Shown piece by piece: positions 52,743 to 62,479 of a DNA stretch of 62,488 bases. Origin of the DNA: Geobacteraceae bacterium. GTDB lineage: Bacteria > Desulfobacterota > Desulfuromonadia > Geobacterales > Pseudopelobacteraceae. Within the stretch, counting starts at the first letter, position 1. Each line of letters begins with the position of its first letter. Under the pieces are notes generated by a model. The model was not told where the DNA came from. It did not search any database and saw only the letters and a list, made by a program, of their open reading frames with translations. A program made the position numbers and the translations under genes. The DNA lies in assembly GCA_025355965.1 (NCBI GenBank), contig JANXYR010000073.1:1-62488 (forward strand), in the 5' to 3' direction.

Positions 52743-53210
52743 GGGCTGTTCCAAACTGGCCTGCATCAGTTCAATAAATGCTTGCCTGGTGTCCGGATCG
52801 GCAATGGAGGCTGCTTCTGCTTCAATATGGGCAAACTGCTGAAGAGTGAGGGGGATGGTTGCGATAATTTCTTCCGGCACTTCAACTGGCGGTGTATCAA
52901 CCCTGCCGGCCTTAAGCACAATTTCACGAACGACATCAGCACCAAGGCAACTGTTAAGTTTTTCTTTCATCATGTCGGTCATGAAACGAAGCTCCTGAAT
53001 CCAGGGTGCGCTGGAGACCGCCACGGTTAATGTGCCGTTAATGATTCTCAATGGACGCGCCCGGCAGGCAAGTGTATCACCCACAACTTCTGGCCAAACA
53101 CGCCATATTTCTGCTTCACGCAATCGTTCAGCCAAACCGAGGCCAGCCAGACTTTCATGCATCAGTCCAGATAATGGACGCGGAAAAGACATCTTAGGAC
53201 GCTTTTGCAT
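52737..53210 (-). CDS. DciA-like (DUF721) protein
   Basis: A 157-residue protein whose core (about 15-105) has LAERLREAEIWRVWPEVVGDTLA and LRIINGTLTVAVSSAPWIQE. These are marks of DUF721, which includes DciA, the helicase-loading factor in bacteria lacking DnaC. That role is plausible but not shown. ATG at 53210 follows GGAGAAAGCTGA and overlaps the end of the upstream small membrane gene by 17 bases, so they are coupled. Confidence 0.8.
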   Translation of the reverse strand: MQKRPKMSFPRPLSGLMHESLAGLGLAERLREAEIWRVWPEVVGDTLACRARPLRIINGTLTVAVSSAPWIQELRFMTDMMKEKLNSCLGADVVREIVLKAGRVDTPPVEVPEEIIATIPLTLQQFAHIEAEAASIADPDTRQAFIELMQASLEQPR

Positions 53211-53460
53211 TCAGCTTTCTCCGGCGGCTTACAACACCACCAACAATCTGCCCGGCGACTGAACCACCTAGCGTTAATGGAATAAAATGCCAACTGAGCC
53301 CTGTTTTTATGCGTAAAAATACGATAAATGGTATCGGCAGATGTATGAGTAAAAACCACATAAAGGAATATTTTGGATAATTTTGACGGATGTAGCCACA
53401 TGGAATGCTTACAATAAATGCAAAGATAATCAGCCCGACAACGAGAATTGTCCCCTCCAT
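53194..53460 (-). CDS. Small membrane protein, unknown function
   Basis: An 88-residue protein with three hydrophobic helices (about 3-22, 30-48, 54-76) and a basic tail VSRRRKLNAKAS. ATG at 53460 follows AAAAGGAGCTAGTAC, a strong ribosome site, and its end overlaps the DUF721 gene, which supports its being real. I do not recognise the family. Confidence 0.7.
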   Translation of the reverse strand: MEGTILVVGLIIFAFIVSIPCGYIRQNYPKYSFMWFLLIHLPIPFIVFLRIKTGLSWHFIPLTLGGSVAGQIVGGVVSRRRKLNAKAS

Positions 53461-53473
53461 GTACTAGCTCCTT

Positions 53474-53522
53474 TTAGTAATTTCAAAATATTTTGGTTAA
53501 CATACCTATCCTGTTCATCGGG
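53474..53522. repeat. Degenerate copy of interspersed repeat
   Basis: TTAGTAATTTCAAAATATTT followed by TGGTTAACATACCTATCC and TGTTCATCGGG resembles the 21318-21392 unit with mismatches, including the shared TTAGTAA left end. It lies in the gap between the small membrane gene and DUF3343. The rest of the gap holds nothing I can identify. Confidence 0.55.
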
Positions 53523-53614
53523 AACATGCCATAGTAGGAACTCATACAATTTTTGTCAATTGGCATTACATAGCAGACCACACAATAAGTTATAAATTAC
53601 GGGAGATCTGTAAA

Positions 53615-53905
53615 GTGATTCAAAATGGACAGTTACTTGCGGTATTCAATTCAGCACATCGAGTTATGAAAGCGGAACATATTCTCAAAGGGTGTGGAGT
53701 GGCGATGACACTCATACCGGCACCTCGGGCGCTCTCAACAGACTGTGGCCTCGCGATTTGTTATAGCAGCGATCTTTATGACTGGGTACTAAACGCACTA
53801 ACTTCAGAAAAACTTTTGCCGACTTTTATCTATAGGAAAGACAACGATTCGCATTATGAACCCATATGGAGTGACGAGAACATCTCTAAATACATTAATG
53901 AATGA
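53615..53905 (+). CDS. DUF3343 family protein (putative Se/S carrier-like)
   Basis: A 96-residue protein. The opening LLAVFNSAHRVMKAEHILK, the segment MTLIPAPRALSTDCGLAICY and its cysteine are family marks of DUF3343, which has been annotated as a putative Se/S carrier-like protein. Residues after about 75 form a polar tail. GTG at 53615 is the start, with GGGAGATCT 8 bases upstream. It precedes ffh but a good promoter in between suggests separate transcription. Confidence 0.75.
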   Translation: MIQNGQLLAVFNSAHRVMKAEHILKGCGVAMTLIPAPRALSTDCGLAICYSSDLYDWVLNALTSEKLLPTFIYRKDNDSHYEPIWSDENISKYINE

Positions 53906-53956
53906 AAATACCACCCTCACCATATGGTATAATACGGCTTTAAAAACAAATAGTTC

Positions 53957-53985
53957 TTGACAGCAGCAGGGTGCCACTTTATAGT
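53957..53985 (+). promoter_or_regulatory. Sigma-70 promoter for ffh operon
   Basis: TTGACA (53957-53962) and TATAGT (53980-53985) are separated by 17 bases, about 46 bases before the ffh start. A near-perfect housekeeping promoter, probably driving ffh-rpsP-khpA-rimM-trmD-rplS. Confidence 0.75.
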
Positions 53986-54031
53986 GATCCCCTTTTGGAA
54001 TAACTCTGTACTTAAGGCTCCATAACATACA

Positions 54032-55393
54032 ATGTTTAACAGCTTATCGGACAAACTAGAATCAGTCTTCAAGAAACTTCGCGGTCAGGGAGTAATGACC
54101 GAAGAAAATATCAAGGAGGCTTTACGTGAGGTTCGTCTGGCTCTCCTTGAGGCCGATGTTAACTTCAAGGTTGTTAAAGACTTCATAGAAAATGTCCGGG
54201 GCAAAGCCGTAGGCACTGAAGTCCTGAACAGCCTGTCCCCAGGCCAACAGATAATCAAAATAGTTCATGATGAACTGATTTCCATCATGGGTGGCGGCGA
54301 AGACAACTCCCTGGATCTCGCTGCAAAACCACCAGTAGCAATTATGATGGTTGGTTTACAAGGCGCCGGAAAGACCACTACATGCGGCAAACTAGGCAAT
54401 CTGCTTAAAAAGCAGAAGCGTAAGCCGCTACTTGTTTCTGCCGATGTCTATCGCCCGGCTGCCATTGAACAACTAAAATTGGTTGGCAACCAGCTAGGTC
54501 TTGAGGTTTTTGCTTCAAACTCCGACCAGAAACCGCTTGATATCTGTGTCAGCGCAATGAAGTTTGCTGAGTTGAATGGCTACGACACCGTTATTTTGGA
54601 TACAGCTGGGCGTCATCAGATAGATGATTTTCTGATGAATGAGCTGAGCGAGATTAACACAGCTGTGCGACCTCGCGAGATCCTATTTGTGGCTGATGCC
54701 ATGACCGGCCAGGAAGCTGTTGCCATTGCCAGCGGTTTTAATGATCGGCTTGAGATAAGTGGCGTTGTGCTTTCCAAGCTTGACGGAGATGCAAAGGGTG
54801 GAGCAGCACTATCCATCAAGGCTGTTACCGGCAAACCAATTAAATTTGTCGGTCTCGGTGAAAAACTGGATGCATTGGAGGTTTTTCACGCTGATCGGAT
54901 AGTGTCGCGTATTCTTGGCATGGGTGATGTTCTTACTCTAGTTGAAAAAGCACAATCACTTTTTGACGACAAAGAGACAACTCTCCTTCAGCAAAAACTG
55001 AAGAAGAACCAGTTTGACCTGGAAGATTTTCTCGCGCAAATGCAGCAAATCAAAAAGTTGGGATCAGTTGAATCGATCATGGGAATGATCCCAGGTATGG
55101 GCAAAATGATGAAGCAGATGAAGGGCGCCCAGCCAAGTGAAAATGAAATTAAACGCATTGAGGCGATTATCCGCTCAATGACCCCTGGTGAACGCGCTAG
55201 TCATGGAATAATAAACGGCAGTCGCCGCCTGCGAATATCCAAAGGGAGCGGCACAACGGTACAGGAAGTCAATCTGCTGCTTAAACGTTTTACTGAAGCG
55301 CAAAAAATGATGAAGATGATGCAGAAGCTCGGTCCAAAGGGCCTACTCAAAGGAATGGGTGGACTTGGTAAGGGAATGATGCCATTCCGTTGA
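54032..55393 (+). CDS. ffh: Signal recognition particle protein Ffh
   Basis: The 453-residue SRP GTPase that binds 4.5S RNA and signal sequences of nascent membrane proteins. N domain about 1-85; G domain with [16 protein letters not shown] (G1), [10 protein letters not shown] (G3), [15 protein letters not shown] (G4); C-terminal Met-rich M domain with [14 protein letters not shown] and [20 protein letters not shown]. All normal. Weak ribosome site. First gene of the rpsP-trmD-rplS cluster. Confidence 0.96.
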   Translation: MFNSLSDKLESVFKKLRGQGVMTEENIKEALREVRLALLEADVNFKVVKDFIENVRGKAVGTEVLNSLSPGQQIIKIVHDELISIMGGGEDNSLDLAAKPPVAIMMVGLQGAGKTTTCGKLGNLLKKQKRKPLLVSADVYRPAAIEQLKLVGNQLGLEVFASNSDQKPLDICVSAMKFAELNGYDTVILDTAGRHQIDDFLMNELSEINTAVRPREILFVADAMTGQEAVAIASGFNDRLEISGVVLSKLDGDAKGGAALSIKAVTGKPIKFVGLGEKLDALEVFHADRIVSRILGMGDVLTLVEKAQSLFDDKETTLLQQKLKKNQFDLEDFLAQMQQIKKLGSVESIMGMIPGMGKMMKQMKGAQPSENEIKRIEAIIRSMTPGERASHGIINGSRRLRISKGSGTTVQEVNLLLKRFTEAQKMMKMMQKLGPKGLLKGMGGLGKGMMPFR

Positions 55394-55460
55394 TGATCAA
55401 AGATTAGACCAATGTTTACAAAATACTATTCAGGAAGTACAAAATCAGGAGGAAACACCA

Positions 55461-55727
55461 ATGGCTACCAAAATCAGGCTTGCACGTGCAGGCGCTAAAA
55501 AGAGACCTTTCTACCAGATAGTTGTTGCTGACGAACGCAGCCGCAGAGATGGTAGCTTCATCGAAAATGTTGGCACATACGATCCAACCAAGAACCCAGC
55601 TGTTGTTAAACTGAAAACAGAAAGTGTTACTGCGTGGCTCGGCAAGGGCGCACAGCCAACTGATACGGTTCGTCAGATATTGAAGAATGCCGGACTTCTT
55701 GACAAGGTCCCTGCAGCTACCGCATAA
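55461..55727 (+). CDS. rpsP: Small ribosomal subunit protein bS16
   Basis: An 88-residue 30S protein. The start [20 protein letters not shown] followed by [15 protein letters not shown] is the family signature. ATG at 55461 follows CAGGAGGAAACACCA. Standard position before khpA, rimM and trmD. Confidence 0.97.
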   Translation: MATKIRLARAGAKKRPFYQIVVADERSRRDGSFIENVGTYDPTKNPAVVKLKTESVTAWLGKGAQPTDTVRQILKNAGLLDKVPAATA

Positions 55728-55783
55728 CGTATCCAGTTCATCCGGTCCGCCGGTCACTCTATATGGGCAGCAGAGGAATCGCC

Positions 55784-56014
55784 ATGAAGACTCTTGTAGA
55801 AAGCATTGCAAAAGCGCTGGTTGATGACCCGACTCAAGTAAATGCAACTGAGGAGACAGAGGAGGATACTCTGGTCATTAGTTTGACCGTCGCCAAGGAT
55901 GACATGGGAAGAATCATAGGCAAGGAAGGGCGGACCGCAAAAGCGATTCGAACTATTCTTAATGCTGTATCTACAAAAGATAACAAGAAGGCAATCCTCA
56001 AGATTGTAGAATAA
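55784..56014 (+). CDS. khpA: KH-domain RNA-binding protein KhpA
   Basis: A 76-residue single KH domain protein. The GxxG loop lies in MGRIIGKEGRTAKAIRTILN. ATG 55784 (MKTLVESIAKALVDDP) follows CAGAGGAATCGCC and is preferred over the frame start seven codons upstream. KhpA pairs with KhpB in other bacteria to bind RNA. It directly abuts rimM. Confidence 0.93.
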   Translation: MKTLVESIAKALVDDPTQVNATEETEEDTLVISLTVAKDDMGRIIGKEGRTAKAIRTILNAVSTKDNKKAILKIVE

Positions 56015-56536
56015 ATGACAGATCAGGATGAATTAATTCCGGTTGGTAAAATCATCGGTACACATGGAATAAAGGGGGCTTTGAAGGTACACTCCTATTC
56101 CGGAAATATAGACAGCTTACAATCCACTGAAACCGCTTTTTTGAAGAAGAAAGACGGCACACTGTGCGAGTATGCCATAAAGAGTGTTTCCGCCCATGCC
56201 GGCGGCTTCATTTTATGTCTGCACGATTTTTCTGACATTAATCAGGTTCTGTCTTTGACAGGATTAGAAATCTGCCTGAAACTAAGTCAACTACCGGCTA
56301 CTGATAAAGATGAATATTACTGGCGTGATCTGATCGGCCTTGTCGTTTACACTGATCAGGGCGTAGAACTTGGCACACTTGTTGACATTTTTGAAACAGG
56401 TAGCAGCGACATCTACGTTGTACGAGGCAATTCCAAAGAATATTTGATCCCAGCTATTGCTGATGTAATTGCAGACATTGACATTCAGGGTAAAAAAATG
56501 ATTATTACCCCGCTTGAAGGTTTATTGGATCTATGA
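56015..56536 (+). CDS. rimM: 16S rRNA processing protein RimM
   Basis: A 173-residue 30S assembly factor that binds uS19. The N-terminal [20 protein letters not shown] and the C-terminal PRC-barrel ([44 protein letters not shown]) are typical. It starts immediately after khpA and its stop overlaps the trmD start (ATGA). Confidence 0.93.
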   Translation: MTDQDELIPVGKIIGTHGIKGALKVHSYSGNIDSLQSTETAFLKKKDGTLCEYAIKSVSAHAGGFILCLHDFSDINQVLSLTGLEICLKLSQLPATDKDEYYWRDLIGLVVYTDQGVELGTLVDIFETGSSDIYVVRGNSKEYLIPAIADVIADIDIQGKKMIITPLEGLLDL

Positions 56537-57276
56537 AGTTTGACATCCTGACTCTGTTTCCAGGGATGTTTTCCGGGCCTTTTGATGAAAGCATTATCAA
56601 AAGGGCTAAAGATAAACAGCTCATTGACATTTCGCTGCACAATATCCGCGACTGGGCTACGGACCGCCATCAAACTGCAGATGACAGCCCTTATGGTGGC
56701 GGGGCAGGCATGGTCATGAAAGCCGCTCCATTGGCAGCAAGTATTGAGTCAATAAAGTCACTGAACCCTTTGTCAACTATTCTGCTTACATCACCCCACG
56801 GAAGGCGGCTTACCCATAGTGTTGCCATGGAACTTGCCGTGAAACCTGGGTTGATCATTGTTTGCGGTCGTTATGAAGGGATCGATGAAAGAATACGTTT
56901 GATCTATGCAGAAGACGACATTTCGCTTGGTGATTTTGTTCTCTCAGGCGGTGAAATAGCCGCAATGGCAATTGTTGACTCTGTAACAAGACTAATCCCT
57001 GGAGCTCTTGGTAGTAGTGAATCAGCTGAATCGGATTCTTTTGGTGACGGTTTGCTGGAGTATCCTCACTTCACTCGTCCACCTGAATTTAAGGGTCTAA
57101 CCGTTCCAGAGGCTTTACTTTCGGGAAATCATGAGCTGATCAGAAAATGGCGCCGCAAGGAATCGCTGCGGAAGACCAGAACACTGCGACCCGATTTGCT
57201 CTCAAAAGCCATCTTGACACGGGAAGACAGAAAAATGCTGTCTGAGATTGAGCAGGAGAACCCCCATGCCATGTAA
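56533..57276 (+). CDS. trmD: tRNA (guanine-N1)-methyltransferase TrmD
   Basis: A SPOUT enzyme of 247 residues that makes m1G37 in tRNA. Marks: [40 protein letters not shown] and the knot [17 protein letters not shown]; the C-terminal domain has [20 protein letters not shown]. It overlaps rimM by four bases and the next gene by 11. Confidence 0.95.
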   Translation: MKFDILTLFPGMFSGPFDESIIKRAKDKQLIDISLHNIRDWATDRHQTADDSPYGGGAGMVMKAAPLAASIESIKSLNPLSTILLTSPHGRRLTHSVAMELAVKPGLIIVCGRYEGIDERIRLIYAEDDISLGDFVLSGGEIAAMAIVDSVTRLIPGALGSSESAESDSFGDGLLEYPHFTRPPEFKGLTVPEALLSGNHELIRKWRRKESLRKTRTLRPDLLSKAILTREDRKMLSEIEQENPHAM

Positions 57277-57844
57277 CAATCTGGCGGTTGCACTTGTTCA
57301 CTATCCGGTTTACAACAAGCATCACGAAGTTGTCACTTCAGCTTTAACAAACCTCGATCAGCACGACATCGCCCGCTCATCAAAAACATTTGGGCTGGAT
57401 CGCTTTTATATTGTGACCCCTTCCGAAGAGCAGCGAAAGCTGGCTGAAAGAATAAGTGGTCACTGGCAACAAGGGTGGGGTGCTGGCTATAATCCTGATC
57501 GTAGAGAGGCTCTCGATATTGTCCGGGTTACTCCGACTCTGGAAACAGCTGTCGCAGATTTTCAAAGCGAATTCAGTAAACAAGTAAGAATTGCTGTCAC
57601 TGGTGCCGCACAACGCTCCGGTTCGATAGCACTGGTGATATTCAGGGAGCTGCTTCAGGAGTCTGACCAGCCATACTTGCTCTTATTAGGTACCGGGTGG
57701 GGATTGACTGATGAATGTTTTTCAACAGCTGATCTGATACTTGAACCAATCGCAGGAAACGGATTATATAACCACCTCTCGGTTCGTTCTGCAGCAGCAA
57801 TAATGCTTGATCGGCTCAGAGGAATTGAACGCGAAGATACATAA
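57266..57844 (+). CDS. SPOUT-type RNA methyltransferase (PF09936)
   Basis: A 192-residue protein of the SPOUT-like family often placed between trmD and rplS in this lineage. The start [20 protein letters not shown] and the [20 protein letters not shown] stretch are family marks; the C-terminal [20 protein letters not shown] would form the SAM-binding knot. I chose ATG 57266 after CAGGAGAACCCCC; the target RNA is unknown. It overlaps the end of trmD. Confidence 0.85.
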   Translation: MPCNNLAVALVHYPVYNKHHEVVTSALTNLDQHDIARSSKTFGLDRFYIVTPSEEQRKLAERISGHWQQGWGAGYNPDRREALDIVRVTPTLETAVADFQSEFSKQVRIAVTGAAQRSGSIALVIFRELLQESDQPYLLLLGTGWGLTDECFSTADLILEPIAGNGLYNHLSVRSAAAIMLDRLRGIEREDT

Positions 57845-57882
57845 ACTCACAAACCGAGCATCATACAGGAGGAAGGTAACTA

Positions 57883-58242
57883 ATGAACACCATCGATTTT
57901 TTGGAATTTGACCAAATGAAGAAGAATGTAATCCCTTTCAAGGTCGGGGATACTGTTAAAGTACATGTAAGAATTGTCGAGGGCGACAAACAGCGTATTC
58001 AGGCATATCAGGGCGTTTGTATTGCTCGCCAGAATGGCGGAGTTCGCGAGACATTTACAGTTCGTAAAATCTCCAACGGCATTGGCGTTGAAAGAACGTT
58101 CCCGCTACATTCACCAAACATTGAAAACATTGAAGTCATGGTTCGTGGTCATGTCCGTCGTGCCAAACTTTACTACCTGCGCAAATTACGCGGTAAAGCA
58201 GCCAGAATCCGCGAGAAAAAATACGTACCAGTTGCCAAATAG
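57883..58242 (+). CDS. rplS: Large ribosomal subunit protein bL19
   Basis: A 119-residue 50S protein. The [29 protein letters not shown] and [20 protein letters not shown] segments are the family signature. ATG at 57883 follows AGGAGGAAGGTAACTA. Last gene before a strong terminator. Confidence 0.97.
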   Translation: MNTIDFLEFDQMKKNVIPFKVGDTVKVHVRIVEGDKQRIQAYQGVCIARQNGGVRETFTVRKISNGIGVERTFPLHSPNIENIEVMVRGHVRRAKLYYLRKLRGKAARIREKKYVPVAK

Positions 58243-58246
58243 CTTA

Positions 58247-58278
58247 CAAAAAAGCCCCGCTTTCGCGGGGCTTTTTTG
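58247..58278 (+). terminator. Rho-independent terminator after rplS
   Basis: GCCCCGC/GCGGGGC stem over TTTC, flanked by A6 and T6 runs, so it can work in both directions. It directly follows the rplS stop. Confidence 0.95.
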
Positions 58279-58280
58279 TA

Positions 58281-58316
58281 TTAATAAGCTAGTTAAAACA
58301 TTTATCCTGTTTATTT
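58281..58316. repeat. Degenerate copy of interspersed repeat
   Basis: TTAATAAGCTAGTTAAAACA then TTTATCCTGTTTATTT matches the core of the repeat found upstream of fumarase (TTAAC...TTATCCTGTTTATC). It fills the gap between the rplS terminator and rnhB. Confidence 0.5.
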
Positions 58317-58331
58317 GAATTGGAACTGATT

Positions 58332-58985
58332 ATGACGCAACAAGGCGAACTGTTCTCTGAGTCACCTCTAGACACTCTGAAGTTCGAAAAAACAGCATAC
58401 AGCAGCGGTTTTACCTACGTGGCTGGAATAGATGAAGCGGGACGTGGCCCTCTGGCTGGTCCGGTAATGGCAGCAGCAGTAATCCTGCCTGCCGGACTCA
58501 CGATCACAGGTGTTGACGACTCAAAGAAACTCACGCCAGACAAACGCGAAAAATTGTTTGATATCATCATGGCTCAAGCGCTATCAGTTGGAGTCGGTAT
58601 CACGACTCCGGCCGATATTGACCGAATAAATATTCTGCAAGCCACCCGCCGGGCGATGCTTGCTGCTGTTCAGCAACTTTTAACCCAGCCAGATTACCTG
58701 TTAATTGATGGAATCAGTACTATCGATAGCGCGATCCCACAGAAAACCATAAAAAAGGGTGATTCCTTAAGTCTTTCCATAGCTGCTGCATCAATTATCG
58801 CCAAAGTAACCCGTGACCGGTTAATGGTAGAAATGGATACAAAATATCCGGGATACGGATTTGCCGGACACAAGGGATATGGCAGCGCCTTTCACATGGC
58901 AGCAATCAGGGCACTCGGCCCCTCTCCCATCCATCGACTGACTTTTTGTGGTGTCAAGGAGTATGTTGATTGTACCTCTTTCTGA
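58332..58985 (+). CDS. rnhB: Ribonuclease HII
   Basis: Cleaves RNA in RNA-DNA hybrids and at single ribonucleotides. The 217-residue protein has the metal-binding GIDEAGRGPLAGPV (D, E), VDDSKKLTP, DYLLIDG and KGDSLSLSIAAASIIAKVTRD motifs. I start at ATG 58332 (MTQQGELF); a TTG four codons earlier is less likely. Its end overlaps the next gene by 16 bases. Confidence 0.95.
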   Translation: MTQQGELFSESPLDTLKFEKTAYSSGFTYVAGIDEAGRGPLAGPVMAAAVILPAGLTITGVDDSKKLTPDKREKLFDIIMAQALSVGVGITTPADIDRINILQATRRAMLAAVQQLLTQPDYLLIDGISTIDSAIPQKTIKKGDSLSLSIAAASIIAKVTRDRLMVEMDTKYPGYGFAGHKGYGSAFHMAAIRALGPSPIHRLTFCGVKEYVDCTSF

Positions 58986-60133
58986 TAACATTCCTTGCGC
59001 TCTACGGAAGTATGCATCTTTACGCTTTCTACAAACTGCGTGATGCTTTTAGTTTCCGACCATACCTGAAATGGCTCCTGATTTCATGGATGATTTTCAT
59101 GACTATCGTCCCAATTCTCGTCCGAGCTGCAGAACAGTTTGAGCTGGAGAATGTGGCCCTGTTTATTGCATGGCCTGGCTATATCTGGATGGGATTTCTG
59201 TTTATTTTTACATCCATCATGCTATTTACTGATGCACTAGGTCATGTTTATCGCATTGTAACCAGGATATATTACAAACAGTTGCCTCGACATTTATCTT
59301 CACGCAATATTACCATTGTCACACTCATAATGGCCACAATAGCCAGCGTTTATGCTTATAAAGAAGCGGGGGAAATCCGCAGCGAACACCTTATTATCGT
59401 TTCATCTAAACTACCACCTTCCATTTCTAAAATAAGAATTGTTCAGATATCAGATATGCATATCGGCCTATTATCGCAAGAGAGTCGACAAGAGCGGATT
59501 CTAAAAACAATCCGGGAGGCTAAGCCCGATATTCTGGTTTCAACCGGGGATTTGATTGATGGTAAACTGAATCATGAAAATAATATTTCTGATCGCAGTC
59601 CACTAGCGGCTTTATTGGCGTCTATTCCAGCACCTTTAGGCAAGTTTGCTGTAATTGGCAATCATGAGGTGTATGCCGGACTTCCCCAGGCTGTTGCATT
59701 TAGCCGTGCAGCTGGTTTTACTATGCTTAGAAACCAATCAGTTCAGCCTACGAACGGTCTTACAATATCGGGCGTTGATGATCGAGCAGTTAATCCGAAA
59801 AATCTTGTTGACCATAGCACTGAAGAGGCACTTCTCAATTTGGTTTCGCACAGTTATTTCAATCTACTATTGAAGCATCGACCCGAGATCATACCGGAAA
59901 GTGACGGTCACTTCGACCTGCAACTCTCTGGTCACGTTCATGGTGGACAGATTTTCCCGTTCAATTTCCTAGTCAGACTAAAGCACCCTATTCCCTGCGG
60001 CACAACCACAACACCTGCAGGTTCACGCATTCATGTTTCAAGAGGCACCGGAACCTGGGGTCCTCCCATGCGTTTGTTTGCCCCCCCTGAGGTCACGATC
60101 ATTGACATCGTAAGTCAGCAACCTGTCAAATAA
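58970..60133 (+). CDS. Membrane-anchored metallophosphoesterase (YkuE-like)
   Basis: A 387-residue protein with four N-terminal hydrophobic helices (about 1-135) and a calcineurin-like phosphoesterase domain. The metal site motifs are all present: VQISDMHIGL, LVSTGDLIDG, AVIGNHEVYAG, LLLKHRPEI and QLSGHVHGGQIFP. A TTG at 58970 is taken as start because AAGGAG lies 8 bases upstream and a stop closes the frame just before; an ATG 14 codons in is the alternative. It overlaps rnhB. Substrate unknown; a lipid or cell-wall phosphate is possible. Confidence 0.88.
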   Translation: MYLFLITFLALYGSMHLYAFYKLRDAFSFRPYLKWLLISWMIFMTIVPILVRAAEQFELENVALFIAWPGYIWMGFLFIFTSIMLFTDALGHVYRIVTRIYYKQLPRHLSSRNITIVTLIMATIASVYAYKEAGEIRSEHLIIVSSKLPPSISKIRIVQISDMHIGLLSQESRQERILKTIREAKPDILVSTGDLIDGKLNHENNISDRSPLAALLASIPAPLGKFAVIGNHEVYAGLPQAVAFSRAAGFTMLRNQSVQPTNGLTISGVDDRAVNPKNLVDHSTEEALLNLVSHSYFNLLLKHRPEIIPESDGHFDLQLSGHVHGGQIFPFNFLVRLKHPIPCGTTTTPAGSRIHVSRGTGTWGPPMRLFAPPEVTIIDIVSQQPVK

Positions 60134-60146
60134 CTACCCATCCCTA

Positions 60147-61148
60147 TTAGTATCTTAGATAGCGCACTACTGCCCGATTATGATCATCAAGATTTTTTGA
60201 GAACTGGTGGGTACCGTCCTGCCGAGCAACAAAATAGAGGAAATCTGTTTTTGCAGGAGTTATTGCCGCCTGAACAGCATCCATTCCCGGATTGCCGATT
60301 GGACCTGGAGGCAGACCTTTATTTAGGTAGGTATTGTAGGGTGATGGGCGCTGAATATCCGCTTTATTAACCTTGCCAGAGAATGCTCTTACTCCGTATA
60401 CCGCTGTTGGATCACTCTGAAGTGGCATGCCGATCCGTAAGCGATTGTGAAATACTGATGAAATTATCGGCTTCTCTTCCGCTGAAACAGCCTCTTTTTC
60501 TATTATCGACGCTAACGTAATAATTTCATGCCGAGAAAACCGATGTGTGCCCTCCCCCTCCTGAATGGCTGTATATGTTTTATTAAATTGAGCTAACATC
60601 TGTTCCAGCAACTGTTCTTCACTTCCACCACGCGAAAGATTATAGGTTGCAGGATATAGATACCCTTCAACACTGAATTCTTTAAGACCAAAGCGCTCCA
60701 ATAAAGCCTTGTCTCTGCATTTCTCGAGAAAAACATCCTTTTTGAAATACCCCTTTTGCTCTAGTAACTCAGCGGCCTGGTAAATTGAATACCCTTCAGG
60801 AAGGGTAAATTTACGAAAATCCACCTCCCCTGAAACAATTTTTTTCAGAATTAAATCAGGGGTCATTTTGTCATTGAAACTGTATTCGCCGGCTTTCAAC
60901 CGATGAGCATCTCCTCTAAGTCGTGTCATTAAAACGAAATGCCAAGAGCTACGTATGACGCCACCAGCCTTAAGCTCATTAGCAAGTTTGCGAATTCCAC
61001 TGCCAGGCGGAAACGAAATATTACAGACTACTGAACCATTACCGGGGGATATAAAAAGACAGAGCAGGTACCAGAAAAGGCTGATAAGCAGAAATACACG
61101 TAGAGCGTACATACAGCAAACTTTAGCGGATAAATTTACAGGTATCAT
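60147..61148 (-). CDS. mltG: Endolytic peptidoglycan transglycosylase MltG
   Basis: A 333-residue inner-membrane enzyme that cuts nascent glycan strands. One N-terminal helix (about 14-33) is followed by the YceG domain: LPEGYSIYQAAELL, VEGYLYPATYNLSR, the catalytic glutamate in IITLASIIEKEA and the YNTYLNKGLPPGPIGNPG segment. No good ribosome site is seen, and an ATG 12 codons in is possible. It is convergent with the phosphoesterase gene. Confidence 0.93.
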   Translation of the reverse strand: MIPVNLSAKVCCMYALRVFLLISLFWYLLCLFISPGNGSVVCNISFPPGSGIRKLANELKAGGVIRSSWHFVLMTRLRGDAHRLKAGEYSFNDKMTPDLILKKIVSGEVDFRKFTLPEGYSIYQAAELLEQKGYFKKDVFLEKCRDKALLERFGLKEFSVEGYLYPATYNLSRGGSEEQLLEQMLAQFNKTYTAIQEGEGTHRFSRHEIITLASIIEKEAVSAEEKPIISSVFHNRLRIGMPLQSDPTAVYGVRAFSGKVNKADIQRPSPYNTYLNKGLPPGPIGNPGMDAVQAAITPAKTDFLYFVARQDGTHQFSKNLDDHNRAVVRYLRY

Positions 61149-61228
61149 GGTTGCATTATGATAATTTTTACGAGAGTAGTCAAGTACAGTGGACCTTCTT
61201 GGAATATCAGATATACAACTTTAATAAC

Positions 61229-61266
61229 AGAGAAGGACATCCGCCATAGCTTGGATGCCCTTCTCT
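61229..61266 (-). terminator. Stem-loop after apgM, terminator-like
   Basis: A 14-base stem AGAGAAGGaCATCC/GGATGcCCTTCTCT with one mismatch and a 10-base loop, 20 bases after the apgM stop. No strong T run follows on the minus strand, so intrinsic termination is not certain. Confidence 0.55.
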
Positions 61267-61285
61267 CTTATAATATGCAACTGTT

Positions 61286-62479
61286 TTACGAAAGTAGTTG
61301 AGGCATCAATAAGTAACCATCAAGTATCAATCCGGTGGCCTTGGCCTGGAATTCATCATACGAAGCCGCGCCATTACCCTCCCCTGCCCCGCTCCGGTAG
61401 ATAACGAAAGGGACCGGGTCCGAAGTATGGGTCATCAACTTCACAGGCGTCGGATGATCAGGCATACAGAGAATGGCATAATCACCAAACTTTTTAATTC
61501 CTTCCAGTACGGTTCCAACCACCTGACGGTCAAAATCCTCAATAGCCTGGAGTTTATGCTGCATGTTACCAGCATGTGATGCCTCGTCAGGTGCTTCCAC
61601 ATGAACATAAACGAAATTGTGCTTTTCCAGAGCTGCCAGAGCCGCCTGCCCCTTACCAAGATAATTCGTATCTATATAGCCTGTGGCACCTTCAACATTG
61701 ATGATATCCAGACCGGCACAGATACCAATACCCTTTATCAGATCAACTGCCGAGATTACAGTTCCAGTCAGCCCGAACTTTTCCTGGTAGGTTTCAATCA
61801 GCGGGGTCTTCCCATGCCCCCAGAGCCAGACCGAGTTGGCAGGTAAATTTCCCTGTTCCTTGCGCCGCATATTAACCGGATGGTTATGCAAAACCATTTG
61901 GGCATGATTCATGATGTTATTTAGCATATCCGCACCGTCACCACTTGGGAGAGAATCAAGTATCGCCTTGCCGGTAATGTCGTGGGGAGGGGTTGAGCGC
62001 ATGGCATCTTTGCCACCGCGCCAGACCATAAGATGACGGTATCCTACACCGGCATGAAATTCAATTTCAGAGCTGCCAAGTTCCTTCTGGAGCGATCCAA
62101 TCAGTTCTCCAGCCTCTGCAGTAGAAATATGACCGGCAGAAAAATCCTGCATATAGATCGAGCTTCCCTTGGGCTGAAGTGTTATCAGATTCATGCGAAA
62201 AGCAACATCCTCTGGCCCAAGAACTACTCCCATGCTAATTGCCTCAAGTGGAGAACGTCCGGTATAGCATGTACGCGGATCATAGCCAAATACGGACAGA
62301 TTCGCCACGTCACTGCCAGGGGGCAATCCATCGGGAACCGTGTGAGCGAGGCCAACCTGGCCATGTTGAGCCATAAAATCCATATTAGGTGTTGCTGCGT
62401 ACTGGAGAGGAGATTTATTGCCTAGTTCACTGTAAGCTATGTCCGACATACCATCGCCGAGCAATATAATGACCTTCAT
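61286..62479 (-). CDS. apgM: 2,3-bisphosphoglycerate-independent phosphoglycerate mutase (archaeal type)
   Basis: Interconverts 3- and 2-phosphoglycerate in glycolysis and gluconeogenesis. At 397 residues it is the short ApgM type. The alkaline-phosphatase-fold motifs include LLGDGMSD near the N-terminus, PGSDVANLSVFGYDP with the likely active-site serine, VHVEAPDEASHAGN and MPDHPTP and HTSDPVPFVIY in the C-terminal part. ATG at 62479 follows AAGGTTTTT near the window end. Confidence 0.93.
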   Translation of the reverse strand: MKVIILLGDGMSDIAYSELGNKSPLQYAATPNMDFMAQHGQVGLAHTVPDGLPPGSDVANLSVFGYDPRTCYTGRSPLEAISMGVVLGPEDVAFRMNLITLQPKGSSIYMQDFSAGHISTAEAGELIGSLQKELGSSEIEFHAGVGYRHLMVWRGGKDAMRSTPPHDITGKAILDSLPSGDGADMLNNIMNHAQMVLHNHPVNMRRKEQGNLPANSVWLWGHGKTPLIETYQEKFGLTGTVISAVDLIKGIGICAGLDIINVEGATGYIDTNYLGKGQAALAALEKHNFVYVHVEAPDEASHAGNMQHKLQAIEDFDRQVVGTVLEGIKKFGDYAILCMPDHPTPVKLMTHTSDPVPFVIYRSGAGEGNGAASYDEFQAKATGLILDGYLLMPQLLS